DNA of 64,000 bases. Origin: G964291335 sp964291335 (GTDB lineage Bacteria; Chloroflexota; Dehalococcoidia; Lucifugimonadales; UBA3495). Below, one piece after another: positions 55,043-63,494 of this stretch. Position 1 is the stretch's first letter. Each line of letters opens with the position of its first letter. Where the stretch lies: contig OZ219748.1 in the NCBI GenBank assembly GCA_964291335.2, forward strand, positions 1 to 64,000, read 5' to 3'. Position numbers and translations under genes: made by a program. The notes below the pieces were generated by a model. That model saw nothing but the letters and a program-made list of their open reading frames with translations, ran no database searches and was not told where the DNA came from.

Positions 55043-56152
55043 ATGTCCCTACTCCAACGCCTGATTCCCCCCATAGCTGCCACCGCCGCCCTGATCCTGA
55101 CCAAGCGCCGGAACCGGGCCAGCCAGGTGGAAAACGGAAACGGAACCGACAAAGAGACCGTCCGCGCCCGGCCCGACCGTCCGGATCCCCCAGCCGACCG
55201 CAGCGACATCTGCGCCCGCACCCCGGAGGTTCAGACCGCACTGCTCAACGCACTGAACTCCACATCCTGCCAGAGCGCCGGAACACCCGAACTATACCGG
55301 ATCCAACGCCTGGAAATACAGGCCGAATACATCACCAACCAGGACCTGTCTGGCCTCTACAACCTCAAAAACCTGAGCCTGACCCTGGTGGCCCCCCCGC
55401 CTGAAGAAGCGTTCCGGGACCTGCGCAGCCTGAAAGCCCTGGAGGTCAATTTCAACAGCGACGAAGCGGAAAAGTCGATCCCCTGGCCCATCGGCAAAAA
55501 CACGCTGAAGGGCCTTGAATCCCTGGAAACTCTGTCAATCATTGATTTGACCAGGCATTCACGCAGCGCCGGAACCCCGATCGTTCACCTTCGGAATGAC
55601 GCCTTCAGCCGGACCGAAAACCTGATGACGCTGATAGTGCGGGCTGGCAACATCTATGCCGACCCGGAATCCCTGCACAGGCTGACCCGACTGACCGACC
55701 TGGAAATGCAGGCCGAAGGACGAACCGGGCCGTTCAACGAAACCGGAACCCCGACGCGCATCCCGCCGGCGCGCCTGCACCTCGGCGTGGACGCTTTCAA
55801 AACCCTGAGCAGCCTCCGGCGGCTGGAACTGGGCGCCGTCGGTTATTTCCCGGGACCACTCAACCTGGCCGGCAGCCCGGAACTCCGCATACTACTGCTG
55901 GAGCAGTTCACCCAGACAGCGACCGTTGACTTGGCGTCGTACCGGGTGGTCTGCACTATCGGCAGTATCAAAGGCGGTCATTACCTCGCAGAGCAAGAAA
56001 CCTGGCGGAACCACCAACTGACGGTGGGAGACATCCCGGCGACGGTAATCAACCGGCCTCACGACGCCCAGCCCTGCCGCATTGGAATCGGGAAACCGGT
56101 CAACGGAGAATACCCCGAAGAGACTGACGCCCTGCCTTTGCCGCCGGAATAG
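55043..56152 (+). CDS. Leucine-rich-repeat protein
   Basis: The 369-residue product (AGGAG upstream) has a membrane-like or signal-type N terminus (IPPIAATAALILTKRR), a linker, then DICARTPEVQTALLNAL and repeated LRR units (DLSGLYNLKNLSLTLV; FRDLRSLKALEVNF; LKGLESLETLSII; FKTLSSLRRLELGAV). Such LRR repeats bind proteins. The last 50 residues (IGIGKPVNGEYPEETDALPLPPE) recur in a fragment at 56.7 kb. Confidence 0.78.
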   Translation: MSLLQRLIPPIAATAALILTKRRNRASQVENGNGTDKETVRARPDRPDPPADRSDICARTPEVQTALLNALNSTSCQSAGTPELYRIQRLEIQAEYITNQDLSGLYNLKNLSLTLVAPPPEEAFRDLRSLKALEVNFNSDEAEKSIPWPIGKNTLKGLESLETLSIIDLTRHSRSAGTPIVHLRNDAFSRTENLMTLIVRAGNIYADPESLHRLTRLTDLEMQAEGRTGPFNETGTPTRIPPARLHLGVDAFKTLSSLRRLELGAVGYFPGPLNLAGSPELRILLLEQFTQTATVDLASYRVVCTIGSIKGGHYLAEQETWRNHQLTVGDIPATVINRPHDAQPCRIGIGKPVNGEYPEETDALPLPPE

Positions 56153-56218
56153 GCCCAGGCATGGACTGCCGTGAAATCCGGAACTTCAGCAGACCCAACG
56201 CCTCCGAAGGAGGAAAAA

Positions 56219-56506
56219 ATGACCGCGGAACCCCGGCTGAGCTTCTGCTACGGCCAATGCTAGGCCGACTGGCTGGCGGAGAACCCGCATCCCTGCTGCC
56301 CCACCGCCGACTAGCGGAACTACGGCAGCTGCGCCTGCCCAATGCTGCTACATCAGGAAGACATCCGCTCCTGGTACGCCCGGCTGACGAAACACTGCCT
56401 CCGTCCCGCCGAAATCGGACCAATCCCGGATGGCCCGCCCGGCGACCGACAGCTGCGCTGCGTCTACTGCGGCTTTATCGGCGAAACTTGGCTGGAGACC
56501 CCATAA
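56219..56506 (+). CDS. Cys-rich zinc-ribbon-like protein with two in-frame TAG codons
   Basis: An ATG behind AAGGAGG opens a 95-codon frame: FCYGQC, TAG (56261-56263), ADWLAENPHPCCPTAD, TAG (56312-56314), RNYGSCACPMLLHQ and QLRCVYCGFIGETWLETP, ending TAA. Ten Cys in metal-site spacing across all three segments show the frame is one protein. It has no TAA or TGA interruption. It may be translated by amber readthrough or recoding, or be freshly mutated. No family recognised. Confidence 0.5.
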
Positions 56507-56561
56507 CCCCTGATCCGCCGGGAAATCCCACCACCCGGCAGACCCTCTTACGGAAGGAGAA

Positions 56562-56654
56562 ATGAACATGCTTTATGACGCCTTGCAGAACCGGATCAAC
56601 CCTCCACCGCCAGTACATCCCGACTGCCCCACCTGTGGCAGACCCGCCGACTAA
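56562..56654 (+). CDS. 30-residue Cys-containing microprotein
   Basis: MNMLYDALQNRINPPPPVH then PDCPTCGRPAD, behind a strong AAGGAG site. The CPTCG knuckle suggests half a zinc site. It is in one unit with the Cys-rich gene above. Confidence 0.45.
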   Translation: MNMLYDALQNRINPPPPVHPDCPTCGRPAD

Positions 56655-56689
56655 TACCTCAAAAGGTACTGAGAGAGGGGATGAGGTGT

Positions 56690-56907
56690 CCCAAGGCCTG
56701 GAAATTGCTCCACAGCGCTTTCCATTACCCCACAATCACCGGATGCCCCAAACCATAAAACTCCATTGCCTCGAGACGGTGGAGAACATTCCGGTCAGGG
56801 TAACCAGGCGATACGACTGGAGCGCTCCCTGCGTGATCGGATTTGGAACGAAAACGAACGGAGGATACGCGGAGGATATCTCCGCCCTACCGCTGCCACC
56901 GGAATAA
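56690..56907 (+). pseudogene. C-terminal fragment of an LRR-protein paralogue
   Basis: The frame ends with VIGFGTKTNGGYAEDISALPLPPE, closely matching the C terminus of the 55043 gene (IGIGKPVNGEYPEETDALPLPPE), with LPHNHRMPQTIKL and NIPVRV echoing NHQLTVGDIPATV. No repeats or start remain, so it is a remnant of a lost copy. Confidence 0.6.
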
Positions 56908-57094
56908 ATCCTTGTATGGGATACCCATTTAATATTAACCAGCGCGATTGAGACACGAACAGGTGAATAAAACCGATGGAAATATCAGAATCAAGGTAAA
57001 TTACTCCCCCTGCCAGCACTTTGGACGCTAACGCTATAGAACTGAATCGGGCAAATGCTCCAATGCGCACTATACAAACTCCCTCCATGTGGGC

Positions 57095-57100
57095 TATAAT
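57095..57100 (+). promoter_or_regulatory. Consensus -10 (TATAAT) ahead of island 2
   Basis: TATAAT lies 20 bases before the ATG at 57120. The -35 (TATACA, 57071-57076, spacing 18) is poor. The short leader would leave little room for a ribosome site, and none is seen. Confidence 0.45.
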
Positions 57101-57119
57101 CTTGCGGATTTCACGCTCT

Positions 57120-59105
57120 ATGGATAAAAACATGCTCAAACCCAGCTGGAATTTCGCACCTACAGGCGGTGGCGCCGAGCACGGGAGCAGTGCTGGTCAA
57201 CACTACTTCGTCAACGATGCAGTGACCAAGACAGTACGCGAGGTGTTGCAGAATTCTATAGATCACCCAGCCTCAGGCATAGACTGCGTTGAGTTAACAT
57301 GCCGTTTGATCCAAGTTTCACCAGACGACGTCGGCATGCCCCAACTCAAGAGACACATCGAGTCTTCTTTGCGTGAAGTAACAGCAGACAATGACAAAGA
57401 CGCTATCAAACGCTACGAGCGAATGATGGAAACTGTCACTAAACCAGTAATCCCTTGCCTGGCGATGATAGACAGCGGCACCATTGGCTTGCAGGGCAAT
57501 AACTGGCGAAACCTGATTTTCCGAGAGGGAACGCCGACCAACACTGAAGGCCAGACCAAAGGAGGGTCTTATGGTTTTGGCAAGAACGCCCCTTTCAATC
57601 TATCCGCTTGCAACACTGTTCTATACAGCACTCGCTACGTAAGTGTAGCCAGAAAGGGACGTGTGGAACACCTAGCAGGACGCTCCCAGTTGGTCTCCCA
57701 CACCCACCCTGATTATCCCAGCCACCCAGATATGAGGTTGCAACAGACCGGCTTCTGGGCAGTGCACTCGGACAAACTCAACCAGCCGGTGGAAGGGCCA
57801 GACATCCCACAACCGCTCAGGCTCAATCAGCCAGGAACAGGGATATTTATCATCGGGTTTGAAACAGGAGATTACCCCCACTGGGCTGAAGAAACTGCAC
57901 GCGCGACCGTAACACAATTCTTCTACGCCATCCATGCCCGCAAGCTGGTAGTCATCATCGACAAGAGCCACGGATCTGCTCCACGAATAATTGACCACGA
58001 CACCCTGCCGGTAGAACTGGACAATTGTCCAGCGGATGATCCAACACGCCATTACTGGCAAGCCATTGCAGATAGCGAACCAGTCCTGACGCAACCGTCC
58101 GGTCGCCTTGACCAGATGGGACAACTGGAGATCTGGGTCAGCACCGCCAAAGGAGCTCCCCGCAAAACGGCACACATCAATCGACGTGGTATGCTCATCA
58201 CCGATGCCAGGTTATTCGGCACCAACCCTTTTTACCCCAGTGGAGGAGTAGGATGGCCTGACTGGTGTGCCGTAACCATGGCCCATGATGAACCTGCCGA
58301 GGCATTCATCCGACAAATGGAGCCGCCAGCTCATGACGCCATCCATCTTAGACAACTCCGTGAACGAGACCGACAACAGGTCGCGGAGATCGAATTAAGG
58401 GCTCAAAGAGATGAGATTACCCGAATCGTCAAAGCTCGGATCGACAACGCTTTACTGGAAGCCAGCAACAACATCGACGAGTTAGCTCAACTGTTCCCGG
58501 ACATACCGGACCTTAGTCAAGGGACACACTCCCTTAAATGGCGCGAAATACAACACACTGAACGATCCAACGACTCTGTAGATCTAGTTGATTTGTCTGA
58601 TGAAAAAGAGAAAGTCGAGGAACTGGAAGGCGAATTAGAAATCGAGATCGCAAACAGGCAAGAACACAAGGACGGCGGCGACAGCGATGATAACGACGAT
58701 GGCAAAGGAAGCAGTGGAAACGGGGACGACAACTTCAACGAATCGGAGATACGCAAGGCAAATCCTAAGCCAAGTGAACACGCGATACGCCACACCAGAA
58801 TAATGCGTGTCGCGCCCAATGAATTGGCAATAACGTTTACCACTCCATCGCAGCCAACTGATCTGATCAGGCTTGAAATCAAAGCCACCGGCGAACAATA
58901 CCAGAAGCACGAAAACAGCATCCCAATCGCCTGTATTAAACAGTCCGACAACCTGCTGGTGAAAGCAACGCTAGACAATGACACTATAGTAGTAACAGCA
59001 CAGCCTGATACCCCGGTAACACTGAGAATCATGCTCGACGATGAGACTGCGCCTTACTACAGCTATTCAATTGCCCAGATTCAACAGCAGACTGACAAAC
59101 CATGA
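57120..59105 (+). CDS. GHKL-type ATPase, island 2
   Basis: The start is taken as ATG 57120 (or 57132, MLKPSWNF); 661 residues. Bergerat boxes: N box TVREVLQNSIDHP, G1 MIDSGTIGL, G2 GGSYGFGKNAPFNL. A Gly/Asp/Ser-rich linker (about 510-540) leads to a C-terminal beta domain, the same plan as the island-1 ATPase. Sequence identity between the two looks low outside the boxes. It overlaps the next gene by four bases (ATGA) and is probably the ATP-driven core of the system. Confidence 0.87.
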   Translation: MDKNMLKPSWNFAPTGGGAEHGSSAGQHYFVNDAVTKTVREVLQNSIDHPASGIDCVELTCRLIQVSPDDVGMPQLKRHIESSLREVTADNDKDAIKRYERMMETVTKPVIPCLAMIDSGTIGLQGNNWRNLIFREGTPTNTEGQTKGGSYGFGKNAPFNLSACNTVLYSTRYVSVARKGRVEHLAGRSQLVSHTHPDYPSHPDMRLQQTGFWAVHSDKLNQPVEGPDIPQPLRLNQPGTGIFIIGFETGDYPHWAEETARATVTQFFYAIHARKLVVIIDKSHGSAPRIIDHDTLPVELDNCPADDPTRHYWQAIADSEPVLTQPSGRLDQMGQLEIWVSTAKGAPRKTAHINRRGMLITDARLFGTNPFYPSGGVGWPDWCAVTMAHDEPAEAFIRQMEPPAHDAIHLRQLRERDRQQVAEIELRAQRDEITRIVKARIDNALLEASNNIDELAQLFPDIPDLSQGTHSLKWREIQHTERSNDSVDLVDLSDEKEKVEELEGELEIEIANRQEHKDGGDSDDNDDGKGSSGNGDDNFNESEIRKANPKPSEHAIRHTRIMRVAPNELAITFTTPSQPTDLIRLEIKATGEQYQKHENSIPIACIKQSDNLLVKATLDNDTIVVTAQPDTPVTLRIMLDDETAPYYSYSIAQIQQQTDKP

Positions 59106-59965
59106 CAACATTCAACCGAAGAAACCTGCCACACCCAACCCTCAAACCGGGGCGCAACGATTATGAAGATTACATCCACTTCAGGGCAGAGCCAGCAGCT
59201 ATCCGTCACTCGGCCCAGAACGAAGAAATCAGCATTGCGCTTAAGTACCATCTGAACAGCAACGTGCTGAGAACCTTAATCGAAACAGAGCAGGCACACT
59301 ATCACACACTAACTGAGTGCACTCATACCAAGCGTAGAGAGTCTCACCTTTCCAATAAAGATGCCCATACCATACGGTTGAATGCAAAGCAGTACTCCGG
59401 ACAGGTGCTAATCCGTCCTTTCGTGATTGCATCTCAAGCCATTGAAAATATCGCAAATGATGACTGGGGCCCCGACGTAAGGCAACTTCTGCCTAATGGG
59501 ACATCAGTACCTAAAGCCGCCATACTGGCCATAGGATCTGAAAAAAGCTTCGATATGGACACAACAACCAGCTTGGAAAGCTATGTAGAGATCACTCCGG
59601 CGCAGACTGTCAAACAAGGAAGATTCAACATCGACTTGTCCGGTCAAAGAATCGTCATCCTGATCAATCCCGAGGACAAACCGGACATTGACCGGATGCG
59701 TCGCGATGAGAACTCACTCCAGACTTTGTTCCCATCTATGTACCAGAGAGCAATTGAAGAGGCAGTCCGGTATCATCGCAAGGATGAACACACCGACAAA
59801 AGATGGGCAAACAGAATTGCTGACAAACTAAGAGAACACGACCTGGTTACCGACGACTCCGACATCCTGGAAGCACAAGCGCTGGATTACGCCCAGCAAA
59901 TCTTGGAAAACCCCCTCACCCGAATTACTGCTCTAACATCTGCCCTCCAATTGAGCGAAAATTAG
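59102..59965 (+). CDS. Island-2 partner protein of the GHKL ATPase, unknown
   Basis: This 287-residue protein has ISIALKYHLNSNVL, LIRPFVIASQAIENI and VPKAAILAIGSEKSFD, then a beta-rich region (RFNIDLSGQRIVILINPEDKPDI) and a helical end. Position, length and layout match the 287-residue protein of island 1. The TAG stop is followed in frame and without a gap by the ATG of the PAPS-reductase-like gene, so readthrough would fuse them. No known family. Confidence 0.72.
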   Translation: MTTFNRRNLPHPTLKPGRNDYEDYIHFRAEPAAIRHSAQNEEISIALKYHLNSNVLRTLIETEQAHYHTLTECTHTKRRESHLSNKDAHTIRLNAKQYSGQVLIRPFVIASQAIENIANDDWGPDVRQLLPNGTSVPKAAILAIGSEKSFDMDTTTSLESYVEITPAQTVKQGRFNIDLSGQRIVILINPEDKPDIDRMRRDENSLQTLFPSMYQRAIEEAVRYHRKDEHTDKRWANRIADKLREHDLVTDDSDILEAQALDYAQQILENPLTRITALTSALQLSEN

Positions 59966-61603
59966 ATGCCTACCCCTGTGAAGATCATGCGGCTTACGAC
60001 CGAAGCGATGGACGCACTACGGTCGCAGGCCCAACAAAACCCGGAGATATGGCAAAACCCGGATACAGACTTCGGGGCACTGCTCGAATCGCTCAATATT
60101 CCTAAATACCTCGAAGAGACTGGACTGTTGTCCCAAGACGAAATAGCGATGCCATCAGCTGCGCAGTATAGCCAGACCGCCAAGGCAAGAGGAGACCGGC
60201 ACGCACTGAAGTTCCTGGGAAACATCCCGAATATCACACCCGCGCACATGGCTGATCCCCAAATGTTAGCCTATCTGAGCTGTTTCCACCTGCTGGAGTT
60301 CGGTATCTCCAGGTGGCCTACCCCCCCCCCCCCCCCCCGAGAAAGCAAAAACCTAACAAAGCACGTTCTGGACCACTACCTGCCGGAAAGCGGCCGGCCA
60401 GTTACTGATGCGAGTGTAGCCGGAAGGACACTCTGGGTCGCGGAAACCGCAAAACGCGTAGCCGCCAACGGAAAATCGTTCACCGCTGATCAGGTATTGG
60501 AACACTTCTCCAATAACCCGGAAGATTACCACAATTGCACATCGTACTATGTCATGCGGTCTGCGACCGTACTGGCTGAGTACATACGGGCGCTAATGAC
60601 TGACGCGCAAGGAATTAACCGTGAAGGTTCAAGAGAACTCGCCAGAGAATTGAACCGTGCAGCCGGAGCTCGCCTGCTGGACTCTCTTTCCCGTAAGGAA
60701 ATCCGCGACATCATTACACCGGCAGTAGATCGACTGATGCGCGATGTCAATTACGTCGCTGACCGGAGGAAACTCCGCGGACGCAGGAATCTCCAAGTAT
60801 TGAGCCTGGGTGCCGGCGTTCAATCAACAGTGATGGCTCTGATGGCAGATCAAGGATACGAGGGTTTTACCAAACCGGACTTTGCTATCTTTGCCGACAC
60901 CGGCTGGGAACCAAAAGCAGTTTACGAACACCTTGACTGGCTGGAGCAGCAGCTGAGCTATCGGATCGTCCGAGTTAGCAATGGCAACATCAAAGAGGAC
61001 ATCCTTCGGGGAATTAACCCCGTAGGCCGAAAATTCATCGATATACCAGTCTTTGTAGTGAAAGAAGACGGCAAACAATACGTGGGCACCCGACAGTGCA
61101 CTAAACAATACAAGCTGAAGCCGATTCACCGGCACCTCCGAGAGTATCTGGGCCTGGAAAATGGGAGAAAAGCACCTAGGAATCAACAGGTGGATATGTG
61201 GCTGGGCCTCAGCCGGGACGAGATAGCACGAGTGAAGCCAAGCAAGCAAGACTGGATCACGCTGTTATATCCGCTCATAGAAAGGGACATGTCGCGAGCG
61301 CAATTGTACCAGTGGTTCAAGGAACGTTATCCAGACCGTAACCTCCTAAAAAGCGCCTGTATCGGATGTCCTTACCACACGGACCAGATGTGGGCCAACA
61401 TGAAAGCAAACGACCCTGCGTCTTTCCAGGACGCGGTCAACGTCGAATGGGCAATGCAGAATGTCCCGCAAAGCAGGGGAGCGCTAACTGGAACTGCATA
61501 CCTGCACAAAGCCCGTGTGCCACTAAACGAGGTAGAGTTCAATGTCCAGGGGCCACAGGAAGAAGGTATGCAGGAGGAATGCGAAGGCCTCTGCGGGATC
61601 TGA
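59966..61603 (+). CDS. PAPS-reductase-fold protein with N-terminal helical domain
   Basis: This 545-residue protein has a first half (about 1-265) that resembles the separate 318-residue helical protein of island 1, and a second half that is a PP-loop enzyme: VLSLGAGVQSTVMAL (about 277), FAIFADTGWEPKAVYEHLDWL, VGTRQCTKQYKLKPIHRHL, VDMWLGLSRDE and ACIGCPYHTDQMWANM (about 463). The Cys set could hold a Fe-S or zinc centre. It likely does the sulfur-insertion chemistry in island 2. No cysteine desulfurase is adjacent, so sulfur may come from island 1 or the host. A C18 tract lies in the N-terminal half. Confidence 0.85.
   Translation: MPTPVKIMRLTTEAMDALRSQAQQNPEIWQNPDTDFGALLESLNIPKYLEETGLLSQDEIAMPSAAQYSQTAKARGDRHALKFLGNIPNITPAHMADPQMLAYLSCFHLLEFGISRWPTPPPPPRESKNLTKHVLDHYLPESGRPVTDASVAGRTLWVAETAKRVAANGKSFTADQVLEHFSNNPEDYHNCTSYYVMRSATVLAEYIRALMTDAQGINREGSRELARELNRAAGARLLDSLSRKEIRDIITPAVDRLMRDVNYVADRRKLRGRRNLQVLSLGAGVQSTVMALMADQGYEGFTKPDFAIFADTGWEPKAVYEHLDWLEQQLSYRIVRVSNGNIKEDILRGINPVGRKFIDIPVFVVKEDGKQYVGTRQCTKQYKLKPIHRHLREYLGLENGRKAPRNQQVDMWLGLSRDEIARVKPSKQDWITLLYPLIERDMSRAQLYQWFKERYPDRNLLKSACIGCPYHTDQMWANMKANDPASFQDAVNVEWAMQNVPQSRGALTGTAYLHKARVPLNEVEFNVQGPQEEGMQEECEGLCGI
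60321..60338 (+). repeat. C18 homopolymer inside the island-2 PAPS-reductase-like gene
   Basis: Eighteen C encode PPPPP after RWPT at about residue 120. In the present length the frame is open; gain or loss of one C would truncate the protein, as in phase-variable genes. Confidence 0.85.
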
Positions 61604-61628
61604 TACAACTGAAAGGCAGGGAGACATC

Positions 61629-63160
61629 ATGAGGATCCATCAGTTTATTAGCCGAATCCAGAACGGCGGGTTGCACCTGCCTACTTTCCAGAGAGGCTAT
61701 GTCTGGCTTCCAACAACAGCTGCTAAATAATGGATTCGTTGTACCGTGAGTACCCAGTCGGGGTAGTCACCACCTGGGAGACGAAAGAAGGACAACTGAT
61801 TGTGGACGGACAACAGCGGATGGCCAGTATCTATGCTTGCTACACCGACAAAGCACCAGCAATTTACAACGACGAAGAGAAGAAACCCCGCACCGGCCTT
61901 CACTTCAATGTTGGCACAGAAGAGTTCAAGTTCCCCACACGCAGGGATTTGCGCGACCCTAGATGGGTGAGTGTCAGCCAGATCATTGACCGTTCAGTAG
62001 ACTGGCGAAAACAGGTAAGAAAAAGCACTTCACACGTCGCAGACCGAGAGGAAGATTACGCAGACCGAATAGCGCGAGTCCGCAACATCAGCTACCGAGA
62101 CATCCTGATTGATGATTTGAGCGGTGACTTTACCCCGAATGAAGTAGTCGGTATTTTCCTGCGATTAAACCAGCTGGGCAAAACAGTGCAACGAGGCGAA
62201 CTGGAAATGGCCAGAATCTGCCTGGTTTGGAACCAAGCCAAATCTATGATTAGAGCCGAAGGCAGAAAATGGGAGGACGCCATCCTCGAAAAAGCTCTGA
62301 CAGAAGATGCTATCATCAGGACGATGACCGCCGTACACACCGGAAGATACCTGAAGACCGGCTTGGGTGAAGCAAGTTCATCAGACTTGGAAGCAGCATT
62401 CAAGCACACAGCCAAGGCCAATGACACTTTGGCAAAGAGCTTGACAGAACGGCTTGCCATACACGATAAACGGGCTGTCCCAACAGTTGCTACGCTTCCT
62501 GCAATCGCCAGGTATCTCAGCAGAAACAATGACAAGTTCCCCACAGCAGCTGAGGAAGCAAAAGCACTTGCCTACCACTTAACGGCAACCGGATGGGGTG
62601 TATACCATGGATCAACAGAGAGCCAGATAGATTCCGACATCCAATGTGCGGATACCGAAGACCCTTGGCAAGAACTTTACAACAGCGCAAGGGCGAAGGT
62701 CGGAGAACCTGAAGCCGCCCCCGTGAGATTTGAGATGAACCGTCGGGGCGGCAGATTCTTCGCGATTGCCCACGTTCTACAGAAGCAGCCGAAGGTCTGC
62801 GACTGGCTCACCGGACATAAAATCAGAAGCTACGAACCAAAGGATCTGGAACAACACCACATCTTCCCCAGGATACATCTACAGACCCGCCAAACAAAAC
62901 AAGATGACCTTGAGTCAATCGCCAACATAGCACTTATCACCGGGGAAACGAACCAGAAACTTAAGGACCGTCCTCCGGAAGATTACCTAGCGGAAATTGA
63001 TAAAGATGGGGGAACCATGCTTAACGCCCACTGCATCCCACGTGACCGGGAACTATGGAGAATCGATAACTACGAAGGGTTCTTGGAGAGACGCCGCGTA
63101 CTATTGGCTGAGGCTGCAAACCAACTGATGAATAACTTGCGCTCCGGAAAGTTCAGCTAG
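61629..63160 (+). pseudogene. DUF262-HNH (SspE/GmrSD-like) restriction protein, one-base frameshift
   Basis: ATG 61629 (AGGGAG upstream) reads MRIHQFISRIQNGGLHLPTF, QRGYVWLPTTAAK, then TAA (61728-61730). The TAA overlaps an ATG in the next frame that continues MDSLYREYPVGVVTTWE and the nucleotide-site signature IVDGQQRMASI. The C terminus has EQHHIFPRIHLQ and ANIALITGETNQKL, a DUF1524/HNH nuclease. One added base after AAA would give KLMDSLYREYP, the normal family spacing. SspE senses phosphorothioate DNA via DUF262 and nicks via HNH; here it is the likely effector of island 2. Confidence 0.83.
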
Positions 63161-63494
63161 GCTAAAATGTACCAATAAAGGGAAACTGCACGTTTAGCTC
63201 CTCCATCCGGAAGGAATTAACACGTCTCCCACAAGCCAACCAATAAGTAGAGCAGATGGCCAGAAGTTGACCTTATGAAGTTAGGTCAAACCGACGAGAA
63301 TATCCACACCGGGGAAAAGAGCTTCATCCTGTTTGCACACGCCGAAATTACGCCTTCAATAATTGGGAAGTCCTCACAGTTTCCGTTCAAATGCTAACAA
63401 ACGGCAGTCCAAACGTAATACACCCACCGACCAAGAGCAACTCTTCCAAACCCGCCAGCCAACTTCCGAACAGCAACAGGGCCATAACGGTCAA
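63161..63494. other. Gap after island 2, no gene seen
   Basis: A short frame at 63363 is Gln/Arg/Ser-rich and overlaps the gene below on the other strand. I see nothing supported. Island 2 probably ends here. Confidence 0.4.
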
